Assembly (NCBI RefSeq): GCF_013407855.1
Contig: NZ_JACBZH010000001.1
Location: 1,178,001 to 1,242,000, forward strand
Length of the DNA stretch: 64,000 bases
Direction: 5' to 3'
DNA from: Actinopolymorpha rutila
GTDB taxonomy: Bacteria > Actinomycetota > Actinomycetes > Propionibacteriales > Actinopolymorphaceae
In this document: piece by piece, positions 34,360-42,992 of the stretch
How the letters are laid out: every line of letters starts with the position of its first letter
Numbering within the stretch: position 1 is the first letter of the stretch
Notes under the pieces: model-generated
What the model saw: the letters and a program-made list of their open reading frames with translations, nothing else
What the model was told of the DNA's origin: nothing
Databases searched by the model: none
Translations under genes and position numbers: made by a program

Positions 34360-35310
34360 CTATGCTCCGCCGTAGTAGACGCGCCGGCCGACCAAGCGGA
34401 AGACGAGCGCGGTTCCCAGGCCGACGATGATGAACAGCACCCAGGCGATCGCGCTCGCGTAGCCGACCTTGAAGAACTGGAACGCGTTCTGGTACAGGTA
34501 CAGCCCGGACACGAGCGTCTTGCCCGCCGGCCCACCGGTGCCGTTGGTCAGTACGAAGACCGGGGTGAAGAACTGGAAGCCCGCGATCAGGCCGGTGACC
34601 AGGGCGAACAACAGGTGCGGGCTGAGGAACGGCAGGCTCACGTGCCGGAAGCGCCGGAACATCCCCGCGCCGTCGACCTTGGCCTGGTCGTGCAGGTCCT
34701 GAGGCACGTCCTGCAGGCCCGCCAGCAGGATGATCATCAGGTTGCCCGCGCCCCAGGTGCTGAAGATGATCAGTGCCGGCATCGCCCACACCGGGCTGGC
34801 CAGCCAGCCCGGGCCGGTGATGCCGAACCATCCGAGGACGGTGTTGAAGACGCCGTACTGCGGGTTGAAGACGTACAACCACACCACGGCCGAGGCCACC
34901 AGAGGAACGATCGCCGGCAGGTAGAAGATCACCCGGTAGATCGACTGACCGCGGATGTTCAGGTTGAGCAGGATGGCGAGGAACAACGCCACCACGATGC
35001 CCAGCGGCACGCTCACCACGATGTAGTAGAGCGTGTTGCCGAGCGAGTCCCACCAGGTCGAGTCCGACAGCAGCGACTGGTAGTTGCCGAGTCCCAGCCA
35101 CCTCGCTGGCTTCATCATGGTGGCCGAGGTGAAGCTGTAGTACAGCGACACCAGCACAGGGTAGGCGGTGAACCACAGCAGCCCGATGATCGCCGGTGAG
35201 GTGAAGACCAGGCCCCAGAAGAAGTTGCGGCGCTGCTGGGGCGTGCGGGTGGGCCGCCTGGTGTTCGGTCGTCGGCCGGGCCGTGTCGGCGGTGCCGAGG
35301 TCGCGGTCAT
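34360..35310 (-). CDS. ABC sugar transporter permease (MalF/CUT1 type)
   Basis: 316 residues from the ATG at 35310, which overlaps the binding-protein stop as ATGA. An Arg/Pro/Thr-rich cytoplasmic tail precedes the first helix (LVFTSPAIIGLLWFTAYPV). The EAA loop reads DLHDQAKVDGAGMFRRFRHV with SLPFLSPH. The frame is open far upstream but that stretch lies inside the binding-protein gene in another frame. Confidence 0.92.
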   Translation of the reverse strand: MTATSAPPTRPGRRPNTRRPTRTPQQRRNFFWGLVFTSPAIIGLLWFTAYPVLVSLYYSFTSATMMKPARWLGLGNYQSLLSDSTWWDSLGNTLYYIVVSVPLGIVVALFLAILLNLNIRGQSIYRVIFYLPAIVPLVASAVVWLYVFNPQYGVFNTVLGWFGITGPGWLASPVWAMPALIIFSTWGAGNLMIILLAGLQDVPQDLHDQAKVDGAGMFRRFRHVSLPFLSPHLLFALVTGLIAGFQFFTPVFVLTNGTGGPAGKTLVSGLYLYQNAFQFFKVGYASAIAWVLFIIVGLGTALVFRLVGRRVYYGGA

Positions 35311-36704
35311 GCCTGAACCTCCTTCCGGAACCTGTCCCACTCGCTCATGACGTTCTCCTTGACGGTGCGCAGGGCCTGGATGGGTGTGCTCAACCCGAGC
35401 ACGGCGTTGCTGATCTGCTCGTCGAGCTGGGTGAAGTAGAAGTCGGCCACCGGCACCGGCGGGCGGATGTTGGTGGCGGTGGTGAGGACGTCGTAGAACG
35501 GTGCCATCACCGGGTCGTCGCGGATCTCGGCGAGGACCGCGGCCTTGCGATAGCCGGGCGGGAACCCGATCGTCTCCCACTGGGCCTTGGTGCCCTCGTC
35601 GGTGGCGCCGACCCAGCGCAGGAACTCCCACGCCTCGTCCTTGTGCCGGGCGGTCGCCGGGATGAACATCCCCCAGCCGCCGATCCAGGCACCGGCGCCG
35701 GGTGCCTTCGCGCCGGGCGGCTCGAAGGGAAGCAGTGCGGCGCCGATCTTCATGTCCTTGACGTTGGTCTTGATGTCGCGGTAGTTCGGTGCGACCAACG
35801 GAGCCATGCCGATGTTGCCGGTGCTGAACGGGTGCAGCTGCAGGCCCGGCGGGGTCACCGTCACCCGGTCGGCGCCGCCCACCGACTGCGCGTACTTGAC
35901 GATCCACTCCAGCGCCTTCACGGCGTACTCGTGGTCGGGGGTGACCTCCTCGCGTTCCTTGTCGTAGAACTCCGCGCCGAAGCCGAAGCCCCACGTGAAC
36001 AGCGAGTTGGAGTAACCGTAGGAGTCCCAGGGGATCATCCCGATCTTGGTGACGTTGGCGCCGGACTTCTTCAGGATCTTCGCGGAGTACTCGTCCACCT
36101 CGTCCAACGTCTTCGGCGGCTTCTCCGGGTCCAGTCCGGACTGTTCGAAGAGCTGTTTGTTCCAGAAGAACGGGAAGTTCGGGTCGGCGTCCCACTGCAT
36201 CTGCCAGACCCTGTCCTTGTACGTGACGCTCTCCCAGACCGGCGGGAAGAAGTCGTCCTGGGAGAGGCCGGCCGCGCGGTAGCGGTCGGTGAGATCGGTC
36301 ATGATGCCGAGCTCGACCCACTGCGGTGCCTGCGACGGAACGAGCTGACCGACGTCGGGTGGGTTGCCGCCGGCGATGGCGGTGAACAGCTTCTGCTGGA
36401 CCGCACCGCCGCCCATCCCGGCCGGCGCGTAGGTCACGCGTACGCCGATGTCGGGCTGGGCCTGCTCGAACTTCTTCGCGAGGTTGACCATCCCCGCTCC
36501 GACGGTCGAACCCCAGACGCTGTAGACCTCGATGTTGGCCTTCCGGCCCGGTGCCGGCTTCTTGTCCAGGCCGACGTCGGTGATGGGCGGCGTGCCCTTG
36601 GTGAACGTGCAGCCCCCGGTGAGGAGGCCCATCGCGCCCAGGCCAAGCCCGCCGAGGGCCTGGATCGCCCGTCGGCGCGAGATGGGTGCTGCCGGCATGA
36701 CCAT
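35307..36704 (-). CDS. Extracellular sugar-binding lipoprotein of second CUT1 importer
   Basis: 465 residues from the ATG at 36704 (GAAGGAG four bases upstream); the Met two codons later is possible. The signal has a twin-arginine-like SRRRAIQALGGLGLG stretch and a lipobox LTGGC. The mature domain is a family 1 solute-binding protein (ANIEVYSVWGSTVGAGMVNL, FWNKQLFEQSGLDPEKPPKT, GMIPWDSYGYSNSLFTWGFG, GAWIGGWGMFIPATARHKDEAW). It captures a sugar outside the membrane and delivers it to the two permeases. First gene of the operon; its 257-bp upstream region is shared with the divergent fusion oxidoreductase. Confidence 0.92.
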   Translation of the reverse strand: MVMPAAPISRRRAIQALGGLGLGAMGLLTGGCTFTKGTPPITDVGLDKKPAPGRKANIEVYSVWGSTVGAGMVNLAKKFEQAQPDIGVRVTYAPAGMGGGAVQQKLFTAIAGGNPPDVGQLVPSQAPQWVELGIMTDLTDRYRAAGLSQDDFFPPVWESVTYKDRVWQMQWDADPNFPFFWNKQLFEQSGLDPEKPPKTLDEVDEYSAKILKKSGANVTKIGMIPWDSYGYSNSLFTWGFGFGAEFYDKEREEVTPDHEYAVKALEWIVKYAQSVGGADRVTVTPPGLQLHPFSTGNIGMAPLVAPNYRDIKTNVKDMKIGAALLPFEPPGAKAPGAGAWIGGWGMFIPATARHKDEAWEFLRWVGATDEGTKAQWETIGFPPGYRKAAVLAEIRDDPVMAPFYDVLTTATNIRPPVPVADFYFTQLDEQISNAVLGLSTPIQALRTVKENVMSEWDRFRKEVQA

Positions 36705-36961
36705 CGCACTCCTTCTGGTCGTCGCGCTTGATCGTCGCGCTCCGCACACTTAGCTGACCCCGTGTGAGCACCAGAAGATGACATCGAGCCCCGCATCTGG
36801 CAAGGGTCGATCACACTGCCGAACACGCCGGGGTTGGTGGAGAGGACCCAGGGTCGCCGAAAACCGCCAACCCCGCCCAGCGGTGTCCGAGTTCGGCCAG
36901 TCCGGCGACCGGTAGCGGCTCGGCGCGAAGGTTGGGCGGACAGCCTGGAAGGCTTGGCCTC

Positions 36962-38971
36962 ATGGCACCAGACATCACACGTGCGGACGGGAAGCTGGGC
37001 TGGGGAATTCTCGGCCCGGGCAACATCGCCCGCCGATTTGCAGGAGACCTTCCGGCGTCGAGCACCGGCGTGCTCGTGGCGGTGGGCAGCCGCGACCTCG
37101 ACAAGGCGAAGGCGTTCGCCGCGGAGTTCGGAGGCGCCCGCGGCTACGGCAGCTACGATGAGCTGCTCGCCGACGACGAGGTCGACGCGGTTTACATCTC
37201 GACCCCGCACCCGCAGCACGCGCAGTGGGCGATCCGGGCGGCCGAGGCGGGCAAGCACATCCTGTGCGAGAAGCCCCTGACCGTGAACCACGCCGAGACG
37301 ATGGCCGTGATCGAGGCGGCCCGTGAGCATGACGTCTTCTTGATGGAGGCGTTCATGTACCGCTGCGTGCCGCAGACCGCGGCCCTGCTGGACCTCCTGC
37401 GCGGCGGCGCGATCGGGAAGGTCCACCAGATCGAGGCGTCGTTCGCGTTCGGCGGGTCGCCGAACCCGGGCAGCCGGCTGTGGGACCCCGAGCTCGCCGG
37501 CGGCGGCATCCTCGACGTGGGCGGCTACCCCGTCACGATGGCCCGGCTGATCGCCGGCGTCGCGACCGGCGAGCCGTTCGCCGAGCCCACGTCGGTCAGC
37601 GCGGTGGGCCGGGTCGGTGAGACCGGCGTCGACGAGTGGGCCGCGGCCAGCCTCACGTTCCCCGGCGGTGTGTCCGCACACGTGGTGACCGGTATCCGCA
37701 AGTCGGCGGAGAACGTCGTCCGGGTGGTCGGCAGCGAGGGCTACCTCGTGGTGCCCAACCCGTGGCTGCCGGCCCGCGACGGAAGCAGCGCGGGCATCGA
37801 GGTCCACCGCATCGGCGAGGACGACCGGCACGTCGAGGTGGAGACGGTTCCGCTGTACGCGGCCGAGGCCGACACGGTGGCCGCGCACCTGGCCGACCGG
37901 CAGGCGCCGGCGATGACCTGGGCGGACTCCCTCGGCACGGCGGCCACCCTGGACGCCTGGCGGGCCGCGATCGGGCTGGAGTACCCCGCGGAGCGGCTGG
38001 ACGCGAACCGGCCCACGGTGCACCGGCGGCCGCTGCGCCGACGTGACGACCACACCATGAAGTACGGCCGGATCACCGGTGTCGACAAGCAGGTCTCCCG
38101 CCTGGTGATGGGCGTGGACAACCAGATGAACCTGTCGCACGGCACCGCGATGTTCGACGACTTCTTCGAGCGGGGTGGCACCACCTTCGACACCGGCTAC
38201 ATCTACGGCCGTGGGCAGTGCGAACGCGTGCTGGGGCAGTGGATCCACAACCGTGGCGTCCGCGAGGACGTGGTGGTCATCGGCAAGGGTGCCCACACCC
38301 CGCACTGCGACCCGGAGTCGATCACCCGGCAGTTGCACGAGTCGCTGGAGCGGCTGCAGACCGACTACGTCGACGTCTACTTCATGCACCGGGACAACAC
38401 CGACTACCCGGTCGGTGAGTTCGTCGACGTGCTGGACGAGCACTACCGTGCCGGCCGGATCAAGGCGTTCGGCGGTTCGAACTGGACCCTCGAGCGCATC
38501 GCCGAGGCGAACGCCTACGCCGAGGCCAACGGCCGTCAACCCATGGTTGCGGTGAGCAACAACTTCAGCCTGGCAAGGGCGCTGGACGTTCCCTGGGCCG
38601 GCTGCCTGGCCGTCAGCGACGACGAGTCCCGGCAGTGGCTGGAGAAGAACCAGCTGGCGCTGATGCCCTGGTCGAGCCAGGCGCGGGGCTTCTTCACCGG
38701 GCGGGCCAAGCCCGAGGACCGCTCCGACGCCGAACTGGTGCGCTGCTGGTACAGCGACGACAACTTCGAGCGGCTGGCGCGGGCCACGTCGCTGGCGCAG
38801 AAGCGTGGCGTGCACCCGACCGCGATCGCGCTGGCGTACGTCCTGCACCAGGACTTCCCGACGTTCCCGCTGATCGGGCCGCGGGCGCTGGCGGAGACGC
38901 ACAGCTCGCTGCCCGGCCTGCAGGTGGAGCTGACTCCGGACGAGGTGCGCTGGCTGGACCTGCGCGACTGA
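36962..38971 (+). CDS. Gfo/Idh oxidoreductase - aldo/keto reductase fusion
   Basis: 669 residues in one uninterrupted frame. Residues 1 to about 360 are a Gfo/Idh/MocA dehydrogenase (GWGILGPGNIARRFAGDL, CEKPLTVNH, LAGGGILDVGGYPVTMARL). After an Arg-rich joint, residues about 366-669 are an aldo/keto reductase: YGRITGVDKQVSRLVMGVD, FDTGYIYGRGQCE (Asp/Tyr), VVIGKGAH (Lys), VYFMHRDN (His), and LIGPRALAETHSSL for NADP binding. Both halves keep their catalytic residues. The pairing suggests an oxidation and a reduction on the same sugar with cofactor recycling, as in epimerisation through a keto intermediate. It is divergent from the importer operon. Confidence 0.9.
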   Translation: MAPDITRADGKLGWGILGPGNIARRFAGDLPASSTGVLVAVGSRDLDKAKAFAAEFGGARGYGSYDELLADDEVDAVYISTPHPQHAQWAIRAAEAGKHILCEKPLTVNHAETMAVIEAAREHDVFLMEAFMYRCVPQTAALLDLLRGGAIGKVHQIEASFAFGGSPNPGSRLWDPELAGGGILDVGGYPVTMARLIAGVATGEPFAEPTSVSAVGRVGETGVDEWAAASLTFPGGVSAHVVTGIRKSAENVVRVVGSEGYLVVPNPWLPARDGSSAGIEVHRIGEDDRHVEVETVPLYAAEADTVAAHLADRQAPAMTWADSLGTAATLDAWRAAIGLEYPAERLDANRPTVHRRPLRRRDDHTMKYGRITGVDKQVSRLVMGVDNQMNLSHGTAMFDDFFERGGTTFDTGYIYGRGQCERVLGQWIHNRGVREDVVVIGKGAHTPHCDPESITRQLHESLERLQTDYVDVYFMHRDNTDYPVGEFVDVLDEHYRAGRIKAFGGSNWTLERIAEANAYAEANGRQPMVAVSNNFSLARALDVPWAGCLAVSDDESRQWLEKNQLALMPWSSQARGFFTGRAKPEDRSDAELVRCWYSDDNFERLARATSLAQKRGVHPTAIALAYVLHQDFPTFPLIGPRALAETHSSLPGLQVELTPDEVRWLDLRD

Positions 38972-38995
38972 GTTCCGCCCTCCCTGGTGGTCTTC

Positions 38996-39028
38996 GGGCC
39001 CCGCATCGCTTCCAGCGATGCGGGGCCC
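38996..39028. terminator. Bidirectional hairpin terminator
   Basis: GGGCCCCGCATCGC (38996-39009) and GCGATGCGGGGCCC (39015-39028) form a perfect 14-bp stem with a TTCCA loop. It lies between the convergent fusion gene (stop 38971) and the minus-strand gene ending at 39092. Confidence 0.8.
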
Positions 39029-39091
39029 GGTCGCGTTCCGCTCTGGCGACGTTGACCCACGCCGGGCCGATGCGGCTCGGCGGGCAGGTGG

Positions 39092-40861
39092 TCAGCGTTC
39101 GACGGCGACGGTGAAGCGCACGGCGTCGTGCACGCCGGCCAGGTCGTGGCGGACGAGGCCGCACAGGCCGCGGCGGTTCTCGAACCCGTGGGGCAGGTGC
39201 ACCATCGTCAGTACCGGAGCCTCGACGGTCACCGCGAGGACCTCCGTGCCGTGCACGAGGCGTACGCCGTCCGGGGTGCGTTCGACCTCTGTGTGCACAC
39301 CGGTGCCGGGGTCTCGCAGGTACGGCACCAGCAGGCTCCGCTCACCCACCACGCCCGGGGTGGCCTCCGCCACGTGGACGCCGTCGTCGTGCACGCCGAC
39401 CTCGAGGTGGTACGGCGTCGCGTCGTCACCATCGGCGCGTCCCCGCAGCCGCAGGCCGGCCCGGCAGCCACCGGACGGGGTGTCGAGCGGCTCGATCGGC
39501 GCGTCCAGGGTGAAGGTGCGCTGGGCCAGCACGTCCAAGCCGCCGCGAACGCCTCCCGAGCGCAACGCCGTTCCCAGGTTGAGGAAACGCCCACTCTCCA
39601 CGTGCCGCACGCTGGACGCGAACTGCAGGTACCGGTCCGGTCCGACGGTGAGGTCGGTGATCCCGAACCCGTCGTACGCCGGCGCCGGATCGGCGTTGAC
39701 CGCGACCGAGTAGCGGCCGGCGCTCGCCACGCCACGGAAGGTCAGTGCGTGCTCCACCCGCGTCGCGGGCGGCCGATCCGTAGCCGGTGCGGCGTCGGCG
39801 GTGAACCCAGCCCGGACCGCGGTGGCCAGGAACGCCAGGGCGAGGTTGGCGTAGTGGCCGTCGGCGGTGTAGGCCTCGTACCCAACCCGCCAGCCCTCGG
39901 GCAGCACGTTCTCCACCGGGCTGAACGTTGCACCCGGCCGCTGCCAACGCCGCATTGACACGTACGCCCGGGTGGCGGCCTCGGCGGCCCGATCCGCGCG
40001 CACCGTGTCCTCGGTGTTCTCTGTGTCCTCGGCGACCTGCCGGGCGGTGAAGTATGCCCGCGCGTGGGTGAAGTACGCGACCTGGGCGCCGAGCGTCCAC
40101 GTCTGCCCGGCGCTGCGGTGCGCGGAAGCCAGCGACCCGTCGGACAGTTGCACGGCGAGACTGCGGTCCAGACCGGTCTCCATCAGCCGTTCCAGCGCGG
40201 GGCGGTGCCTGCCGTCGTACCCCTCGGCCAGCAGGTCCGCCACGTGCAGGCGGGTGAACAGGTCGTAGGAGTTCGGTTTGCCGGGCTCGAAGTAGAAGCC
40301 GTCCTCCGGACGAAGCAGGTCGGTCAGGAAGATCGCCAGCCACTCGTCCACGTCGCGGGTGGAGAACGGCGAGAGTCCTTCCCGGATGCGGATCCACTCA
40401 CCGGACAGCCACACCGACGCCCAGTTGGACGGCGGCCTGGAACGGAACGACCGCATGATGTCCACCGCGGCGATCCGGTCGGCGAACTCCGTCGCCCGTT
40501 CGTCACCGGCATCCCGCAGGACGCGGAACGTCTTCAGGATCGGCGGCCAGGTGAAGTCGCGGTGGTTGGACCGTCGTACCGAGCCGTCGGCGCGGGAGAA
40601 GGAAGCACCGGTCGGCGGGAGGTCGGGGTTCTCGGTGTGGGCGAGGGCCGCGTCCAGCCCGCGCCCGGCCCGGGCCAGCCGCCCGGCGCGGTGTTCGGCC
40701 GGACCGGCCTCGGCAAGGACGGCTTGACAGTACGCGTGGTAGGCGGTGCCGTACTGCGTGGGCTCGTCGAACACCGGGTCGTGCAACTCACCGGACTCCT
40801 GCACGTACGGCGAGAAGCTGTCCACGCCGGTGGTGAGGACGGCGACGGGATCAGTGGTCAT
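39092..40861 (-). CDS. Uncharacterised 589-aa protein, possible carbohydrate-active enzyme
   Basis: I do not recognise this family with certainty. The first 350 residues look all-helical with recurring aromatic/acidic patches (NHRDFTWPPILKTFRVLRD, WASVWLSGEWIRIREGLSP, GFYFEPGKPNSYDLFTRLHV, VGYEAYTADGHYANLALAF), as in (alpha/alpha)-toroid glycoside hydrolases and lyases. The last 230 residues look beta-rich (VEHALTFRGVASAGRYSVAV, LEVGVHDDGVHVAEATPG), as in heparinase-like C-terminal sandwiches. No signal peptide. It follows a GH2 gene by 132 bp on the same strand. A cytoplasmic enzyme acting on rhamnogalacturonan- or glucuronide-type oligosaccharides is a reasonable guess, not a demonstration. 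Confidence 0.7.
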   Translation of the reverse strand: MTTDPVAVLTTGVDSFSPYVQESGELHDPVFDEPTQYGTAYHAYCQAVLAEAGPAEHRAGRLARAGRGLDAALAHTENPDLPPTGASFSRADGSVRRSNHRDFTWPPILKTFRVLRDAGDERATEFADRIAAVDIMRSFRSRPPSNWASVWLSGEWIRIREGLSPFSTRDVDEWLAIFLTDLLRPEDGFYFEPGKPNSYDLFTRLHVADLLAEGYDGRHRPALERLMETGLDRSLAVQLSDGSLASAHRSAGQTWTLGAQVAYFTHARAYFTARQVAEDTENTEDTVRADRAAEAATRAYVSMRRWQRPGATFSPVENVLPEGWRVGYEAYTADGHYANLALAFLATAVRAGFTADAAPATDRPPATRVEHALTFRGVASAGRYSVAVNADPAPAYDGFGITDLTVGPDRYLQFASSVRHVESGRFLNLGTALRSGGVRGGLDVLAQRTFTLDAPIEPLDTPSGGCRAGLRLRGRADGDDATPYHLEVGVHDDGVHVAEATPGVVGERSLLVPYLRDPGTGVHTEVERTPDGVRLVHGTEVLAVTVEAPVLTMVHLPHGFENRRGLCGLVRHDLAGVHDAVRFTVAVER

Positions 40862-40993
40862 GGCAGTGGGACGCGCACCGGCCGGTCGGGGTTCGCGGTC
40901 GGTGCGCGACTGGCCGGGGCCGGACGGGTCCGGCCGGGGCCGGACGGTTTCGCCCGGCCCCGGCCGACGAGGACATACCCGAGCCGGCTGTGG

Positions 40994-42850
40994 TCAGCCG
41001 CGGCCCTTCTCGATCGCCGCCGTACGCGTCTGGGCGGCCCGAACGCGTTCGAGGTCGAACTTCTCCGACCGGTCGAAGCGGTAGACGCCGTTCTGCTCCT
41101 GGAAGACGTCGGTCAACTGCGTGTAGCAGTACCCGAACATGTCCGGGTCGTCCAGCAGCACCGCGACCAGTCCCTCGAAGCGGGCGTAGAACTCCTCCAG
41201 CGTGCGGCAGCGTTCGCCGTACCCCCAGGAGTCCTCGTCCGGACGCGCGTCGGGGTTCCACCAGATCCCGCCGAACTCGCTGCAGAAGTAGGGCTGTCCG
41301 GCGTACGGCACCGACCAGGGCTTGCCCTGCCCGCCGTCGTTGACGTACGGCTTGCCCTCGGCGAGGCCCTTCATCGCCTCGGCGAACTTCGCCGGGTTCT
41401 GTTCGTAGTTGTGCGAGTCGTAGATGTCGGTCTCGGGCACTCGGTGGGAGTAGCCGGAGGTGTCCAGCACCGGGCGGGACTGGTCGGCGGCCTTGGTGGC
41501 CAGGAACATCCCGCGCATCACGTCGTCGAGCACGGTGAACCGGTCGTGCATCCGCTGCCAGGTCTCGTTCAGCGGGCACCAGCCGACGATCGAGGGGTGG
41601 GAGTAGTCGCGTTCGACCGCCTCCAGCCACTGCGTGACGTACGTCGCGGTGGGCTGCTGGTTGTCGCCGTCGCGCCCGACGTTGCACCCCCAGTCGGGGA
41701 ACTCGCCCCACACGAGGTAGCCGAGCCGGTCGGCGTGGTAGAGGAAGCGCTCCTCGAACACCTTCTGGTGCAGGCGGGCGCCGTTGAATCCGGCGGCGAG
41801 GGAGAGTTCGATGTCGGCGACGAGGGCGGCGTCGTCGGGCGCGGTGAGCAGCCCGTCGGCGTAGTAGCCCTGGTCGAGCACCAGCCGCTGGAAGACGGGC
41901 TCGCCGTTGAGCAACACGGCCTTGCCGTCGATGCTGACCGAACGCAGTCCGGCGTAGCTCGTCGCCTGGTCGACCACGGTGCCGTCGGCGTCGACGAGTT
42001 CGAATGCCAGGTCGTAGAGGTGGCCCGAGCCCACCGACCACAGCTTGCGGCGCTCGGCCGGCACGGCGAGCGTGAGCCGGACCGCGAGGTCGAGGTCGGC
42101 GCGCGCCTGCGCGGTGGCCACCACGCCGGCGTCGTCTGTCAAGGTCGCCTTGACGGTGAGCCCGCGACGCGGCCCGGCCAGCGGGACCTCCACGTGGAAG
42201 GCGCTGCCGGCGACGTCGGGAGTGATCCGCGGCCGGTTCAGGTGCGACGTCGGCACCGGCTCCAGCCACACCGTCTGCCAGATGCCGGTGGTCCGGGTGT
42301 AGTGGCAGTCATGGTTGCCGTACTGGTCGGACTGCTTGCCGCGGGCCTGCGGGCCCGCCCGGTGGTCGCGGGCACGGACGACGAGCGTCACCTCGCGGCC
42401 GGCGACGTCGCCGAGGTTGGCGCTGAAGGGCGTCGAGCCGCCGCGGTGCCGGGCCACCTCCGCGCCGTCCGCCCACACCGTGGTGTCGTGGTCGACGGCC
42501 TGGAAGTGGACCAGCACGTCGCGTCCGCGCCACTGCTCGGGGACCGCGAACGTACGGCGGTACCAGACCGCCTCCATGAAGTCGACGTCACCGATCCCGG
42601 ACAGCTCCGACTCCGGGCAGAACGGCACCAGGATCTCACCGCCCAGGTCGCGTTCGACCAGGCCGCGCTCGAGGCCGGAGTCGCCCCGGTCGGTCTCGAA
42701 CTGCCAGCGTCCGTTGAGGTTGAGCCAGTCGGGACGGACGAACTGCGGTCGCGGGTACTCCGGTCGAGGCTGGCCTGTCGAGGTCGCCGTCGAGGTCGCT
42801 GTCGAGGTCGAGGTCGAGGTCGAGGTCATGGTGGTGGGCTCCTCGGGCAC
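40994..42850 (-). CDS. Glycoside hydrolase family 2 protein
   Basis: 618 residues; GTG at 42850 (GGAG five bases upstream) or ATG at 42829 (GAGGAG nine bases upstream) both fit. After a Thr/Ser-repeat tail, the sugar-binding sandwich (LNLNGRWQFETDRGD, EAVWYRRTFAVPEQWRGRDV) leads to an Ig-like domain and the TIM barrel. The acid/base Glu lies in VGWCPLNETW (about residue 426) and the nucleophile Glu in YFCSEFGGIWW (about 525). GH2 members are beta-galactosidases, glucuronidases, mannosidases and relatives; the specificity is not evident. No signal peptide, so it should act on imported oligosaccharides. Confidence 0.88.
   Translation of the reverse strand: MPEEPTTMTSTSTSTSTATSTATSTGQPRPEYPRPQFVRPDWLNLNGRWQFETDRGDSGLERGLVERDLGGEILVPFCPESELSGIGDVDFMEAVWYRRTFAVPEQWRGRDVLVHFQAVDHDTTVWADGAEVARHRGGSTPFSANLGDVAGREVTLVVRARDHRAGPQARGKQSDQYGNHDCHYTRTTGIWQTVWLEPVPTSHLNRPRITPDVAGSAFHVEVPLAGPRRGLTVKATLTDDAGVVATAQARADLDLAVRLTLAVPAERRKLWSVGSGHLYDLAFELVDADGTVVDQATSYAGLRSVSIDGKAVLLNGEPVFQRLVLDQGYYADGLLTAPDDAALVADIELSLAAGFNGARLHQKVFEERFLYHADRLGYLVWGEFPDWGCNVGRDGDNQQPTATYVTQWLEAVERDYSHPSIVGWCPLNETWQRMHDRFTVLDDVMRGMFLATKAADQSRPVLDTSGYSHRVPETDIYDSHNYEQNPAKFAEAMKGLAEGKPYVNDGGQGKPWSVPYAGQPYFCSEFGGIWWNPDARPDEDSWGYGERCRTLEEFYARFEGLVAVLLDDPDMFGYCYTQLTDVFQEQNGVYRFDRSEKFDLERVRAAQTRTAAIEKGRG
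42780..42828 (-). repeat. 6-bp coding repeats (Thr-Ser) at the GH2 N-terminus
   Basis: Repeated GAGGTC/GCGGTC-type hexamers encode a run of alternating Thr and Ser/Ala directly after the start of the GH2 protein. Slippage at such an array would lengthen or shorten a disordered tail without touching the fold. Confidence 0.75.
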
Positions 42851-42906
42851 GGGGGCTCCTGCGTGGTCGGTGCTGTGGTTCGGGGTCGGCGTCGTCGGCG
42901 ACGATC

Positions 42907-42922
42907 ATTACATCGCTGTAAA
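42907..42922. promoter_or_regulatory. Operator-like inverted repeat upstream of GH2 gene
   Basis: TTACA (42908-42912) and TGTAA (42917-42921) flank TCGC, inside a longer imperfect GATCA...TGATC repeat, about 57 bp before the GH2 start. The spacing fits LacI- or GntR-type repressors. The half-site differs from the TGAAA type found at the rhamnose promoters. Confidence 0.55.
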
Positions 42923-42992
42923 CGTGATCCTCGCAGAAGCCGCGCGCGGGGACCAGAGTGCGTTCCGGCAGCCGGCGCCGCGAGCACGTGAT

